64,000 nucleotides of DNA from Mycolicibacterium sp. CBMA 247 (GCF_009729095.1 NZ_VTGX01000001.1:744001-808000), one strand, 5' to 3'; counted from the first letter of the stretch, positions 18,381-27,318 are shown. Made by a program: numbers and translations. Notes: generated from the letters alone by a model not told the origin.

Positions 18381-19298
18381 ATGACGAGCGCTGATATGAC
18401 ACTGCCCGACAAGGTCGATATCCGCGAGGTGTGCCTGCGGGACGGCCTGCAGATCGAGACCCCGATTCCGTTGTCGGCCAAGGTCGCGATCCTCGAAGCC
18501 ATCGTCGCAACCGGGGTGCGCGAAGTCGAGGCGACGGCATTCGTCTCGCCCTCGAAAGTACCTGCGCTGGCCGATGCGGCCGAACTCGCCGAAGAACTGC
18601 GCAGGTTCCCGGACGTGGAATTCTCCGCACTGGTGGCCAGCCCCAACGGCGCGAAACGCGCGATTGCCGCCGGCCTACGGTCGATCGAGTATGTGGTGTC
18701 CGCATCGGATGCCCACTCCCACGCCAACGTCGGACGCACCTCCGCCGAGGCCACCGCGCAGATCGCCGACATCGTGGCCATCGCGCGCGACAGCGGCACC
18801 TCGGTCGAGGTCATCGTCGCCACCGCATGGGACTGCCCGTTCGACGGCCCGACCGATCCGCAGCGGGTGCTCGACATCGCCTCGGCTGCTGTCGGTTTCG
18901 GCGTGAACCGGATAGCGATCGCCGATACCATCGGCACCACGACCCCGCGCAGGGTGACGACGCTGATCGAAAAGGTGCGGCCGCTGATCGGTGACCTGCC
19001 GCTGGGCGGCCACTTCCACAACACCCGTGGTGCGGGTCTGGCCAGCGCGTATGCGGCCGTGCAGGCCGGGGTCACCCGTCTTGACGCGTCGGTCGGCGGT
19101 TTGGGCGGCTGCCCGTTCGCACCGGGAGCCAGCGGCAACATCGCCACCGAGGACCTGGTCTACATGTTGCGCGACAGCGACATCGCCGTCGATGTGAAGC
19201 TTTCCGCGGCCATCGACGCCGCTCGCGTTGCTCAGGAAGCCGTGGGCCATGAGCTGCCCAGCGCACTGCTGCGGGCCGGCGACCGGATCGTGAGCTGA
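18381..19298 (+). CDS. Hydroxymethylglutaryl-CoA lyase family protein
   Basis: 305 aa TIM-barrel lyase. EVCLRDGLQIE at the start (active-site Arg and Asp), GHFHNTRG (~213, metal His) and VGGLGGCPFAPGASGNIATED (~240-260, the Cys-containing signature) are conserved. HMG-CoA lyases cleave a 3-hydroxy-3-methylglutaryl-type CoA ester to acetyl-CoA plus a keto acid. Substrates such as 3-hydroxy-3-carboxy or other branched esters remain possible. It is immediately downstream of the CoA transferase. Confidence 0.9.
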   Translation: MTSADMTLPDKVDIREVCLRDGLQIETPIPLSAKVAILEAIVATGVREVEATAFVSPSKVPALADAAELAEELRRFPDVEFSALVASPNGAKRAIAAGLRSIEYVVSASDAHSHANVGRTSAEATAQIADIVAIARDSGTSVEVIVATAWDCPFDGPTDPQRVLDIASAAVGFGVNRIAIADTIGTTTPRRVTTLIEKVRPLIGDLPLGGHFHNTRGAGLASAYAAVQAGVTRLDASVGGLGGCPFAPGASGNIATEDLVYMLRDSDIAVDVKLSAAIDAARVAQEAVGHELPSALLRAGDRIVS

Positions 19299-19305
19299 GG
19301 CGTCG

Positions 19306-19917
19306 ATGACCGCCGCCGAGCTGGGGACCAAGGGCCGCCAGACCCGGTCGGCCATCGAGCTTGCCGCCCGGAAACTGTTCGCCGAGAGAGGCTTTCACGG
19401 CACCACCCTGGCCGACATCACCTCGGCCGCAGGTAAGAGCCCGGCGGTGTTCTACCGGTATTTCACCGACAAGGAAGATCTGCTGGCGGCGCTGGCCGAA
19501 TCGTTCCTGCACGACGTTCTCGAACCGTCCGGGCTGAACCTGCACCTGCCTGACTCCCCGGCGGACACCGAGTTCTTCACCACCGTGGTCACCGGATACT
19601 GGAACATCTTCAAACAGAACATCGGCATCATGATCGCGGTCGCCCAGCTGGCCGCCACCCAGCAGCGATTTGCCGACGTGCAGAACAAGTTCCGCCGGTT
19701 CGGCGTGGACATCGTCATCGCGTCGGTGCATCACGCCCAGGACCAGGGCCACGCCCAGGATCTGCAACCCGAACACGTGGCGGCGGCCATCGCTTTGCTG
19801 TTCGAGAATTTCACCTCGGTATTCGTCGGCCATTCGGGGCTGGGCATCGAGATCAGTGATGCCGACGCCATCACCACTTTGTCCACAATCTGGAAGAAGA
19901 CCCTATACGGCTTCTGA
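19306..19917 (+). CDS. TetR family transcriptional regulator
   Basis: 203 aa. The N-terminal helix-turn-helix (RSAIELAARKLFAERGFHGTTLADITSAAGKSPAVFYRYFTDKEDL, residues ~14-60; written here as one motif by position) is standard TetR, followed by a helical ligand domain. It is co-directional within the catabolic operon, 7 bp after the lyase and 20 bp before the acyl-CoA dehydrogenase. Likely local repressor released by a CoA-ester intermediate; the palindrome at 14773 is a candidate site. Confidence 0.9.
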   Translation: MTAAELGTKGRQTRSAIELAARKLFAERGFHGTTLADITSAAGKSPAVFYRYFTDKEDLLAALAESFLHDVLEPSGLNLHLPDSPADTEFFTTVVTGYWNIFKQNIGIMIAVAQLAATQQRFADVQNKFRRFGVDIVIASVHHAQDQGHAQDLQPEHVAAAIALLFENFTSVFVGHSGLGIEISDADAITTLSTIWKKTLYGF

Positions 19918-19937
19918 TCCGAGAAAGAGAGATCATC

Positions 19938-21182
19938 GTGGATTTCGCTTTGCCCGACCATCTTTCAGATGTACTCGCCGAGATGGACCAGTTCATCGAA
20001 GCCGAGGTCAAACCGCTGGAACGCGAGAATATGCAGTACTTCGACCAGCGCCGAGAATACGCCCGTACCGACTGGGAGAACGGCGGTATCCCGGCCCGGG
20101 CCTGGGAGGATCTGCTCGACGAGATGCGTCGACGTGCCGACGCCGCCGGCTGGCTGCGCTACGGACTGCCGGCCCGGTTCGGTGGGCGCGACGGCAGCAA
20201 CCTGGACATGGCCGTCATCCGGGAACACCTGGCACACAAGGGCCTCGGGCTGCACAACGACCTACAGGACGAGTCCTCGATCGTCGGGAACTTCCCGCAG
20301 GCGATCATGATGGACCGGTTCGGCACCGAAGCCCAGAAGCAGGAATGGGTCGAGCCGATGCTCACCGGCAGGCGTTCGATGGCGTTCGGATTGACCGAAC
20401 CCGCCCATGGTTCGGACGCCACCTGGCTGGAAACCACGGCGGTGCCCGACGGTGACGGTTGGATCATCAACGGCACCAAGCGGTGGAACACCGGAGTACA
20501 CCGCGCCACCCACGATCTCATTTTCGCCCGCACCTCCGGCGAGCCCGGGCAGGCCCGCGGAATCACGGCATTCCTGGTGCCCACCGACACACCCGGGTTC
20601 ACGGTCCCGTTCTACTGGTGGACCTTCAACATGCCCACCGATCACGGTGAGGTGGAGCTGAAGAACGTCCGGGTGCCGGCCGATGCCGTGCTCGGCGAGG
20701 TCGACCGTGGCCTGGAGGTCGGCCAGACCTTCCTGCACGAGAACCGGATTCGCCAGGCCGCCAGCAGCCTGGGCGCCGCCCAGTTCTGTATCGACCGTGC
20801 CGTGGACTACGCCAACCAGCGCATGGTGTTCGGCAAGCCCCTGGCGGTGAACCAGGCCGTGCAATGGCCCTTGGTGGAATTGCAGACCGAGGCACAGATG
20901 GTCCGGTTGCTTGTGCGTTATGCCGCGACGCAGCTCGACCAGAACCACCACATGGAGGTTTCCGACAAGGTCTCAATGGCCAACTACCGCGCCAACCGTC
21001 TGGTGTGTGAGGCCGCCGATCGGGCCATGCAGGTGCACGGCGGCATCGGCTACAGCCGGCACGAACCGTTCGAACACATCTACCGACACCATCGGCGCTA
21101 CCGCATCACCGAGGGTGCCGAGGAGATCCAGATGCGCCGAGTGGCGCAGCGGCTGTTCGGGTTCGGCAAGGCCAAGCGGTGA
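19938..21182 (+). CDS. Acyl-CoA dehydrogenase
   Basis: 414 aa, GTG start after an agaaagagag ribosome site. Motifs: MAFGLTEPAHGSDATWLET (~155), FYWWTFNMPTDHGEVELKNVRVP and RYRITEGAEEIQMRRVAQRLFG near the end, with the acid group in the TEGAEEIQ block. It belongs to the ACAD10/11-like branch that is usually found beside an APH-type kinase, exactly as here. It probably oxidises the CoA ester made in this operon; substrate unknown. Confidence 0.92.
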   Translation: MDFALPDHLSDVLAEMDQFIEAEVKPLERENMQYFDQRREYARTDWENGGIPARAWEDLLDEMRRRADAAGWLRYGLPARFGGRDGSNLDMAVIREHLAHKGLGLHNDLQDESSIVGNFPQAIMMDRFGTEAQKQEWVEPMLTGRRSMAFGLTEPAHGSDATWLETTAVPDGDGWIINGTKRWNTGVHRATHDLIFARTSGEPGQARGITAFLVPTDTPGFTVPFYWWTFNMPTDHGEVELKNVRVPADAVLGEVDRGLEVGQTFLHENRIRQAASSLGAAQFCIDRAVDYANQRMVFGKPLAVNQAVQWPLVELQTEAQMVRLLVRYAATQLDQNHHMEVSDKVSMANYRANRLVCEAADRAMQVHGGIGYSRHEPFEHIYRHHRRYRITEGAEEIQMRRVAQRLFGFGKAKR

Positions 21183-22171
21183 CCAGCACGTCCCGACCGG
21201 CCGGCGGTCTGACTTCCAGGCTGGTCGATGTCCTGACCCCGGTACTGGGCACCGGGGTCTGCGTGGAGAACCTGCGGGAGCTGACCGGCGGAGCCAGCCG
21301 CACCACGTGGTCGTTCGACGCCATCACGGACTCGGCACGGCGCACACTGATCTTGCGCACCGGGGCACCCGATGAGGTACATGCCGGAATGGAGTTGGAG
21401 GCCGGTGCTCAGCGGGCCGCGGCGCTCGCCGGCGCACCGGTTCCCCATGTGCTGGTCGCCGACAATTCCGTTGCCGCGCTGGGTGACCCCTTCCTGATAT
21501 GTGACTTCATCGGTGGCGAGACCATCGTGCGGCGCATCCAGCGCACGCTCGACGACGCCGGCCGGACACGGCTGCTCACCCAGTGCGCACAGGCGCTGGC
21601 CGCAATCCACCGAGCCGAACCGCCCGCACTGCCCGGCCTCGTCGAACAGGACCAGTTGTCCCAATGGCGCGAACAACTCGACGAGATGGGCGACACGACA
21701 GCCACTTTCGAGTGGGTTTTCCGCTGGCTGGCGGCCAACCGGCCACCGACCTCGCCGCCGCGGTTGGTCCACGGCGACTTCCGGATGGGCAACGTGATCG
21801 TCGACGACTCGGGCCTGGCCGCGGTACTGGACTGGGAGTTGGTACACCTCGGCGAGGTGTACGAGGACCTGGCGTGGTTCTGCATCCGCGCCTGGCGGTT
21901 CGGAGCGCCCGCCGGCCTCGGGGCCGGCGGCCTTGGCAGTATCGAGAGCTTTCTGAACGCCTACGAGGAAGCCGGCGGGGTTGCCCTCGACCGGTCCGCG
22001 ATCCGCTGGTGGCTCGTCCTCGCCACGCTGCGCTGGGGCGTCATCTGCCGCTATCAGGCCGAGCGGCACCTGAGCGGGCAGACCCGGTCGGTGGAGTTGG
22101 CGACGATCGGCCGTCGAGTCTGTGAAACCGAGTGGGACCTGTTGTGCCTGCTGGACGGGAGCAACTGGTGA
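21179..22171 (+). CDS. APH-family phosphotransferase (ACAD10-type kinase)
   Basis: 330 aa, GTG start overlapping the upstream stop (GTGA). The kinase catalytic loop LVHGDFRMGNVIVDD (~197) and the metal-binding VLDWELVHLG (~217) are intact. In mammals ACAD10/11 carry a homologous kinase fused to an acyl-CoA dehydrogenase and act on 4-hydroxy fatty acyl-CoAs, phosphorylating the hydroxyl so it can be eliminated. The bacterial arrangement as neighbouring genes suggests the same chemistry, which is inference from family knowledge. Confidence 0.88.
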   Translation: MTSTSRPAGGLTSRLVDVLTPVLGTGVCVENLRELTGGASRTTWSFDAITDSARRTLILRTGAPDEVHAGMELEAGAQRAAALAGAPVPHVLVADNSVAALGDPFLICDFIGGETIVRRIQRTLDDAGRTRLLTQCAQALAAIHRAEPPALPGLVEQDQLSQWREQLDEMGDTTATFEWVFRWLAANRPPTSPPRLVHGDFRMGNVIVDDSGLAAVLDWELVHLGEVYEDLAWFCIRAWRFGAPAGLGAGGLGSIESFLNAYEEAGGVALDRSAIRWWLVLATLRWGVICRYQAERHLSGQTRSVELATIGRRVCETEWDLLCLLDGSNW

Positions 22172-22524
22172 GCAACCTGTACGCACGGCCGACGGCGGCC
22201 GAGCTCGTGGCCGCGGTCGCGGAGTTCCTCGACACCGAGGTGCGTGACGGCGAGACGGTCGGAGCTCCTGTCAAATTTCAGGCCCGCGTCGCAGCCAATG
22301 CCCTGCGCATGGTCGAACGCGAGCTACTGGCCTCCGACACCCCTGCTGCGGCCACCGCCTCGTTTGCTGCCCTGGCCGGCCTCGGGTTCACCGACGAGGC
22401 CGCGTTGGCAGCAGCCATCCGCGCCGGTGAACTCGATGATCGAGCCGACGGCGTCACCGCCTGCCTGCGGGTCCTGGTGCGTCAACGGCTTGCCGCCGCG
22501 CACCCCGGCTACGACACACCGTGA
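22168..22524 (+). CDS. Small protein associated with the APH/ACAD pair (DUF6285-like)
   Basis: 118 aa, GTG start overlapping the kinase stop. It is helical with ARPTAAELVAAVAEFLDTEV at the start and FQARVAANALRMVERELLA in the middle. I believe this is the small conserved partner (DUF6285) that follows ACAD-associated phosphotransferases in actinobacteria; no function is known to me. It has no membrane segment and no catalytic motif. It is the last gene of the operon. Confidence 0.75.
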   Translation: MSNLYARPTAAELVAAVAEFLDTEVRDGETVGAPVKFQARVAANALRMVERELLASDTPAAATASFAALAGLGFTDEAALAAAIRAGELDDRADGVTACLRVLVRQRLAAAHPGYDTP

Positions 22525-22529
22525 ACCCG

Positions 22530-22682
22530 TCACAGCCGGCGGATCCGGGCCAACCAGGCCGGTTCGTCCACCCGGGCCCCGACCGGCTCACCGATCGCCG
22601 GTTGCGGCTCGCCGATCACCCACGGCGCGGTGCGGGACTCGTAGGCTTCGTCGAACAGGGAGTGTGTGGGCGTGGGGTTCAT
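22530..22682 (-). pseudogene. Internally deleted SAM-dependent methyltransferase remnant, 50 codons
   Basis: An open 50-codon frame begins MNPTPTHSLFDEAYESRT, then APWVIGEPQPAI, which is the start of a well-known mycobacterial class I methyltransferase family (PWxIGxPQPA). It then runs into DEPAWLARIRRL and a stop, which resembles the C-terminus of the same family. The whole SAM-binding core (normally ~150-180 residues) is missing, apparently by an in-frame deletion. It cannot be an active methyltransferase. It lies antisense to the end of the plus-strand operon. Confidence 0.65.
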
Positions 22683-22741
22683 GATTCGAGTCTGAAAACT
22701 CAATAACCATCGAGGTCAAGCCCAACCCGAGGAGGCCAGTG

Positions 22742-23131
22742 ATGTCCCCTGCCGATGTTGGCGTAGTCGAGGACGTCGCAGACCGGCTGTTCGCCGCGAT
22801 CGAGCGCGGCGACCGGACCGCCGTGGCCCAGCTGTGGGCCGATGACGTCACGGTTTGGCACGCCGGCGACGCCAAGGACAACGACCGGGCCCGCGCGTTG
22901 CGGGTCATCGACTGGTTCATCGGGGCGACCCCCGAGCGCCACTATGACGTGCTGGACCGTCAGTTCTTCGACGGCGGATTCGTCCAGCAACACGTACTCC
23001 AAGCCACCGGACGCGACGGCGCGGCGATCGCGCTGCGGGTGTGCATAGTGATCAAGGTGGGTAGTAGGGGGTTGATCCATCGAATCGATGAATACTTCGA
23101 TCCGAAGGACATCGCACCCTTGTTTACCTGA
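22742..23131 (+). CDS. NTF2-like / SnoaL-like protein
   Basis: 129 aa. The alpha+beta cone fold is suggested by VEDVADRLFAAIERGDRTAVAQLWADDVTVWHAG and the late RVCIVIKVGSRGLIHRIDEYFDP. Members include ketosteroid isomerases, hydrolases and carrier proteins, so activity cannot be assigned. The ATG at 22742 is one codon after an in-frame GTG; it follows the ribosome site gaggag. Confidence 0.82.
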   Translation: MSPADVGVVEDVADRLFAAIERGDRTAVAQLWADDVTVWHAGDAKDNDRARALRVIDWFIGATPERHYDVLDRQFFDGGFVQQHVLQATGRDGAAIALRVCIVIKVGSRGLIHRIDEYFDPKDIAPLFT

Positions 23132-23174
23132 ACCGAGCCGGTCACCTGATCCGAGCCGACCAAATGGAGGCGCC

Positions 23175-23696
23175 ATGACCACGCTCAGCGACATCCTGAC
23201 CGCAAGCGCCGGAAACTGGACCCTGGTCCCAGACCGGTCCCGGGTGACGTTCCGGAACAAGACACTGTGGGGCCTGGCAACCGTCACCGGGCAGTTCACC
23301 GAACTCGCCGGTGAGGGCTCGGCCGATGCGGCGGTGAGCGGCCGGGTGGAGATCGCGGCGGCGTCCCTGCACACCGGGATCGGTCAGCGTGACCGGCATC
23401 TGCGGTCGGCCGATTTCTTCGATGTCGAGACTCATCCCGATATCACCATTCGGGTGACAGGTTTGGCGCCTTCGGGGCAGGACGACGAGGCGCGATTGAC
23501 AACGGTGCTGACGGTTCGCGGCGTGTCGAAGACCCTCGAGTTACCGGTCGACGTTCAGGTTCTCGACGACGGCGCGCTGCAGCTCTCGGGCCAGTGCTCG
23601 GTGCAGCGAGCCGACTTCGGCGTATCGGGCGATCTGCTCGGCATGGTCGGCCCGACGACCACCCTGTCGGGTGAACTGGTGTTCACCCGGGACTGA
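23175..23696 (+). CDS. YceI-like family protein
   Basis: 173 aa. The lipocalin-like YceI pattern is clear: WTLVPDRSRVTFRNKTLWGLATVTGQF at the N-terminus, then AASLHTGIGQRDRHLRSADFFDVETHPDITIRV. YceI proteins bind polyisoprenoid lipids in a hydrophobic barrel. No signal peptide is present, so this copy is probably cytoplasmic. The ATG at 23175 follows a ggagg ribosome site. Confidence 0.88.
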   Translation: MTTLSDILTASAGNWTLVPDRSRVTFRNKTLWGLATVTGQFTELAGEGSADAAVSGRVEIAAASLHTGIGQRDRHLRSADFFDVETHPDITIRVTGLAPSGQDDEARLTTVLTVRGVSKTLELPVDVQVLDDGALQLSGQCSVQRADFGVSGDLLGMVGPTTTLSGELVFTRD

Positions 23697-23759
23697 TGCG
23701 CGCCAACAGGATTCGCCGAGTTGTCCGGCCGGCGGCGTCGTTCGCAGTAGCATCGCACC

Positions 23760-24158
23760 ATGGCCGGCCCCGCGCCGCTGCGCATCCTGGTGTACAGCGA
23801 CAATCCGCGCACCCGCGAACAGGTACGACTCGCACTGGGCAAACGCGTGCACCCAGAGCTGCCGGAACTGGACTACGTCGAGATAGCCACCGCACCGATG
23901 GTGATCTCACAGATGGACGCCGGGGGTTTCGACCTGGCCATCCTCGACGGTGAGGCCACCCCGGCCGGCGGCATGGGCGTAGCCAAGCAACTCAAGGACG
24001 AGATCGCCGATTGCCCGCCGATCCTGGTGCTCACCGGGCGGCCCGACGATGCCTGGCTGGCCAGCTGGTCACAGGCCGAGGCGGCGGTGCCGCACCCGAT
24101 CGATCCGATCCGGTTGGGCGAGGCAGTGGTGTCGCTACTGCGCAGCCCAGTTCAGTAA
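23760..24158 (+). CDS. Orphan response regulator receiver protein (Rv3143-like)
   Basis: 132 aa single receiver domain with no output domain. PLRILVYSDNPRTREQVRLAL gives the acidic start; FDLAILDGEATP contains the phospho-acceptor Asp (~63); PPILVLTGRPDD matches the Thr/Ser switch strand. No histidine kinase is adjacent. In M. tuberculosis the homologue Rv3143 lies upstream of nuoA too, and I recall reports that it binds NuoD and modulates complex I. That function here is inference from synteny. Confidence 0.88.
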   Translation: MAGPAPLRILVYSDNPRTREQVRLALGKRVHPELPELDYVEIATAPMVISQMDAGGFDLAILDGEATPAGGMGVAKQLKDEIADCPPILVLTGRPDDAWLASWSQAEAAVPHPIDPIRLGEAVVSLLRSPVQ

Positions 24159-24284
24159 CTTTTCCGCGAATTGCCCTGTTGCCGTTGATTGTTCACGGCA
24201 CGGTTGTGGCCGCAGCGACACGCTGCCCCGATATGAAACGATACTAACCAAAATGTGTGGCGCAGGCCGCAAACCTGACTAGGC

Positions 24285-24300
24285 TGTGTGTTAGCTCACA
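24285..24300. promoter_or_regulatory. CRP-like site upstream of nuoA
   Basis: tgtgtgttagctcaca fits the CRP consensus TGTGA-N6-TCACA with one mismatch in the left half. It ends 31 bp before the nuoA ATG and overlaps a weak -10-like element (taggct). Mycobacterial CRP (Rv3676 type) uses this consensus. Binding so close to the start would more probably repress or modulate than activate. Confidence 0.5.
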
Positions 24301-24331
24301 TCGACAGCCCAGTGAGGGAGCGATAAGTGGC

Positions 24332-24700
24332 ATGAATCTCTACACGCCGATCCTGGTTCTCGGGGCGATCGCGGCAGCGTTCGCCGTGGTTTCCGTGGGG
24401 ATCGCACTCGTCATCGGCCCGCGTCGCTACAACCGGTCCAAACTCGAGGCCTACGAATGCGGTATCGAGCCGATGCAGCCCGGGGCCGCCGGGGTGACCG
24501 GCCAGCGCATGCCGATCCGCTACTACCTGACGGCGATGTTGTTCATCGTGTTCGACATCGAAATCGTCTTCCTCTACCCGTGGGCGGTGGCGTTCGACAG
24601 TCTCGGGTTGTTTGCGCTGGTGGAGATGTTGTTGTTCATGCTCACGGTGTTCGTGGCGTACGCCTATGTCTGGCGGCGAGGGGGCCTGAATTGGGACTAG
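24332..24700 (+). CDS. nuoA: NADH-quinone oxidoreductase subunit A
   Basis: 122 aa membrane subunit of complex I. Three helices are visible (~5-27, ~65-85, ~90-112). The loop after helix 1 carries [15 protein letters not shown], the conserved Cys/Glu segment near the quinone entry site, and helix 2 has [16 protein letters not shown]. The ATG at 24332 gives the family's usual N-terminus. It is the first gene of the nuoA-N operon. Confidence 0.97.
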   Translation: MNLYTPILVLGAIAAAFAVVSVGIALVIGPRRYNRSKLEAYECGIEPMQPGAAGVTGQRMPIRYYLTAMLFIVFDIEIVFLYPWAVAFDSLGLFALVEMLLFMLTVFVAYAYVWRRGGLNWD

Positions 24701-25245
24701 AGGAACGCCTGCCCGGCGGAATCCTGCTGTCGACAGTGGAGGCCGTCGCAGGCTACGTGCGTAAAGGGTCATTGTGGCCGGCCACCTTCGGCCTGGCCTG
24801 CTGCGCGATCGAGATGATGTCGACCGCCGGACCGCGTTTCGACATCGCCAGATTCGGGATGGAGCGGTTCTCGGCGACGCCACGGCAGGCCGATCTCATG
24901 ATCGTGGCGGGGCGGGTGAGCCAGAAGATGGCGCCGGTACTGCGGCAGATCTATGACCAGATGGCCGAGCCGAAATGGGTGCTGGCCATGGGAGTTTGCG
25001 CCTCCTCGGGCGGCATGTTCAACAACTACGCGGTGGTGCAGGGCGTCGATCACGTGGTACCGGTGGATATTTACCTGCCGGGTTGCCCACCGCGGCCGGA
25101 GATGCTGCTGCACGCAATCCTCAAGTTGCACGACAAGATTCAGCAGATGCCGCTCGGGGTCAACCGCGAGGAGGCCATCCGCGAGGCCGAACAGGCGGCA
25201 CTGGCCGTCACGCCGACCATCGAACTCAAGGGGCTGCTGCGGTGA
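24691..25245 (+). CDS. nuoB: NADH-quinone oxidoreductase subunit B
   Basis: 184 aa, TTG start at 24691 inside the end of nuoA (10-bp overlap); the resulting [10 protein letters not shown] start and length match mycobacterial NuoB. It holds the terminal [4Fe-4S] cluster N2, with ligands in [10 protein letters not shown] (two adjacent Cys), MGVCASSGG and [11 protein letters not shown]2 hands electrons to quinone at the interface with NuoD. Confidence 0.97.
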   Translation: MGLEERLPGGILLSTVEAVAGYVRKGSLWPATFGLACCAIEMMSTAGPRFDIARFGMERFSATPRQADLMIVAGRVSQKMAPVLRQIYDQMAEPKWVLAMGVCASSGGMFNNYAVVQGVDHVVPVDIYLPGCPPRPEMLLHAILKLHDKIQQMPLGVNREEAIREAEQAALAVTPTIELKGLLR

Positions 25246-25949
25246 GCACGGCCAACGGAAACGGTGAGGGCACCGACAAGGGCACCGGCGACACCTCTGA
25301 GGTGATCGGGACGCGCCGCGGCATGTTCGGTGCCTCGGGCACCGGCGACACGTCAGGGTACGGCCGGTTGGTGAGTTCGGTCGCACTGCCCGGCAGCTCC
25401 CCCCGGCCCTACGGCCACTATTTCGACGAGGTGGTGGACCGGCTCGCCGAAATCCTCGGTGAGGAGCGCTATGCGGTGTCGATCGAGCGCGTGGTGGTTT
25501 ATCGCGACCAGCTGACCCTGGAGGTCAGCCGGGTCCAATTGCCCGCGGTGGCCAGTGTGCTGCGCGACGATCCGCAACTGCGGTTCGAACTGTGCCTCGG
25601 TGTGAGCGGGGTGCACTACCCCGACGACACCGGCCGCGAACTGCATGCGGTGTACCCGCTGATGTCGATCACCCACAACCGCCGGATTCAGTTGGAAGTC
25701 GCAGCGCCCGATGCCGATCCGCATGTCCCGTCGCTCTATGCGGTCTATCCGACCACCGACTGGCACGAACGCGAAACCTACGACTTCTTCGGCATCGTGT
25801 TCGACGGGCATCCGGCCTTGACCCGGATCGAGATGCCTGACGACTGGGTCGGCCATCCCCAGCGCAAGGACTATCCGCTGGGCGGCATCCCGGTCGAATA
25901 CCACGGCGCGACGATACCGCCGCCCGATCAGCGGAGGTCCTACAACTGA
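25242..25949 (+). CDS. nuoC: NADH-quinone oxidoreductase subunit C
   Basis: 235 aa, GTG start overlapping the nuoB stop. A Gly/Thr-rich N-terminal extension (~1-50) precedes the 30-kDa subunit domain, identified by [23 protein letters not shown] (positions ~170-192) and [13 protein letters not shown]. It is a peripheral-arm subunit that contacts NuoD and NuoB. It is a separate gene, not fused to nuoD as in E. coli. Confidence 0.96.
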   Translation: MSTANGNGEGTDKGTGDTSEVIGTRRGMFGASGTGDTSGYGRLVSSVALPGSSPRPYGHYFDEVVDRLAEILGEERYAVSIERVVVYRDQLTLEVSRVQLPAVASVLRDDPQLRFELCLGVSGVHYPDDTGRELHAVYPLMSITHNRRIQLEVAAPDADPHVPSLYAVYPTTDWHERETYDFFGIVFDGHPALTRIEMPDDWVGHPQRKDYPLGGIPVEYHGATIPPPDQRRSYN

Positions 25950-27253
25950 TGAGCACCGAATCCCCTGTCGTGGTGGTCGGCGGACAGGACTGGGACGACG
26001 TGGTGTCCGCGGCCCGTGAGCACGCCGGCGAACGCATCGTGGTCAACATGGGCCCGCAGCATCCGTCCACCCACGGGGTGCTGCGGCTGATCCTGGAGAT
26101 CGAGGGCGAGATCATCACCGAAGCCCGTTGCGGCATCGGCTATCTGCACACCGGCATCGAGAAGAATCTGGAATACCGCAACTGGACGCAGGGCGTCACT
26201 TTCGTCACCCGGATGGACTACCTCTCGCCGTTCTTCAACGAGACCGCGTACTGCCTGGGCGTGGAGAAGCTGCTCGACATCACCGACGACATTCCGCAGC
26301 GCGTCAGCGTGATCCGGGTGATGCTCATGGAGCTCAACCGGATCTCGTCCCATCTGGTGGCGCTGGCCACCGGCGGCATGGAACTGGGTGCGATGAGCGC
26401 GATGTTCTACGGGTTCCGGGAACGCGAGGAGATCCTGCGGGTCTTCGAGTCGATCACCGGGCTGCGGATGAACCATGCCTACATCCGGCCGGGCGGGCTG
26501 GCCGCCGACCTGCCCGACGATGCTCTCAGCCAGGTTCGAGCGTTGCTCGACCTGCTGCCGAAACGCTTGCGGGACTTGGAGGACCTGCTCAACGAGAACT
26601 ACATCTGGAAGGCTCGCACGGTCGGTGTCGGCTATCTCGACCTGACCGGGTGCATCGCACTGGGGATCACCGGCCCGGTGTTGCGCGCCACCGGACTCCC
26701 CCACGATCTGCGTCGTGCGCAACCGTACTGCGGTTACCAGGACTACGAATTCGACGTCATCACCGATGACCGCTGCGACTCCTACGGCCGGTATCTCATC
26801 CGGGTCAAGGAGATGCGGGAGTCGTTGAAGATCGTCGAGCAATGCCTGGACAAACTGGGGAAACTCGGCCCCGGGCCCGTGATGATCACCGACAAGAAAC
26901 TGGCCTGGCCGGCAGATCTCACGCTCGGCCCCGACGGTTTGGGCAACTCCCCCGAGCACATCGCCAAGATCATGGGCCACTCGATGGAGGGGCTCATCCA
27001 TCACTTCAAGCTCGTCACCGAGGGCATCCGGGTTCCGGCCGGGCAGGTGTACGTCGCGGTGGAGTCCCCGCGCGGCGAGCTCGGCGTGCACATGGTGTCC
27101 GACGGTGGCACCCGGCCGTATCGGGTGCACTACCGCGACCCCTCGTTCACGAATCTGCAAGCCGTGGCGGCCATGTGCGAGGGCGGCATGGTTGCCGATG
27201 CCATTGCCGCGGTGGCGTCGATCGATCCGGTCATGGGTGGTGTCGATCGCTGA
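25949..27253 (+). CDS. nuoD: NADH-quinone oxidoreductase subunit D
   Basis: 434 aa. The 49-kDa subunit is recognised by [15 protein letters not shown] (~33), the quinone-pocket His/Tyr region [10 protein letters not shown] and the C-terminal [10 protein letters not shown] and [13 protein letters not shown]. It forms the quinone-reduction cavity with NuoB. TGATG overlap with nuoC. The stop overlaps the start of a MIRU-like mini-ORF instead of nuoE directly. Confidence 0.97.
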   Translation: MSTESPVVVVGGQDWDDVVSAAREHAGERIVVNMGPQHPSTHGVLRLILEIEGEIITEARCGIGYLHTGIEKNLEYRNWTQGVTFVTRMDYLSPFFNETAYCLGVEKLLDITDDIPQRVSVIRVMLMELNRISSHLVALATGGMELGAMSAMFYGFREREEILRVFESITGLRMNHAYIRPGGLAADLPDDALSQVRALLDLLPKRLRDLEDLLNENYIWKARTVGVGYLDLTGCIALGITGPVLRATGLPHDLRRAQPYCGYQDYEFDVITDDRCDSYGRYLIRVKEMRESLKIVEQCLDKLGKLGPGPVMITDKKLAWPADLTLGPDGLGNSPEHIAKIMGHSMEGLIHHFKLVTEGIRVPAGQVYVAVESPRGELGVHMVSDGGTRPYRVHYRDPSFTNLQAVAAMCEGGMVADAIAAVASIDPVMGGVDR

Positions 27254-27318
27254 TGAGCGCTTGCGCGAAGAAGAGACCGGGCATGAGCGCTTGTGCGAAG
27301 AGGAGACAACACGGATGA
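27253..27318 (+). repeat. Doubled MIRU-like mini-ORF inside the nuo operon
   Basis: A 21-codon frame runs from the nuoD stop (TGATG) to the nuoE start, its TGA overlapping ATG again. It is a tandem duplication: the block atgagcgcttgygcgaagarg occurs at 27253 and again at 27283, each encoding MSACAK. The single-copy form sits at 15919-15951. The element supplies the ribosome site gaagaggag for nuoE and keeps the operon translationally coupled. Confidence 0.8.

Noticed and set aside
22521-22706. 61-codon plus-strand frame after the operon
   Set aside because: It has no motif and is antisense to the methyltransferase remnant, whose N-terminal and C-terminal motifs are recognisable.
24159-24331. 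tRNA or riboswitch before nuoA
   Set aside because: No cloverleaf or conserved riboswitch core could be recognised; only a CRP-like site and weak promoter elements were found.
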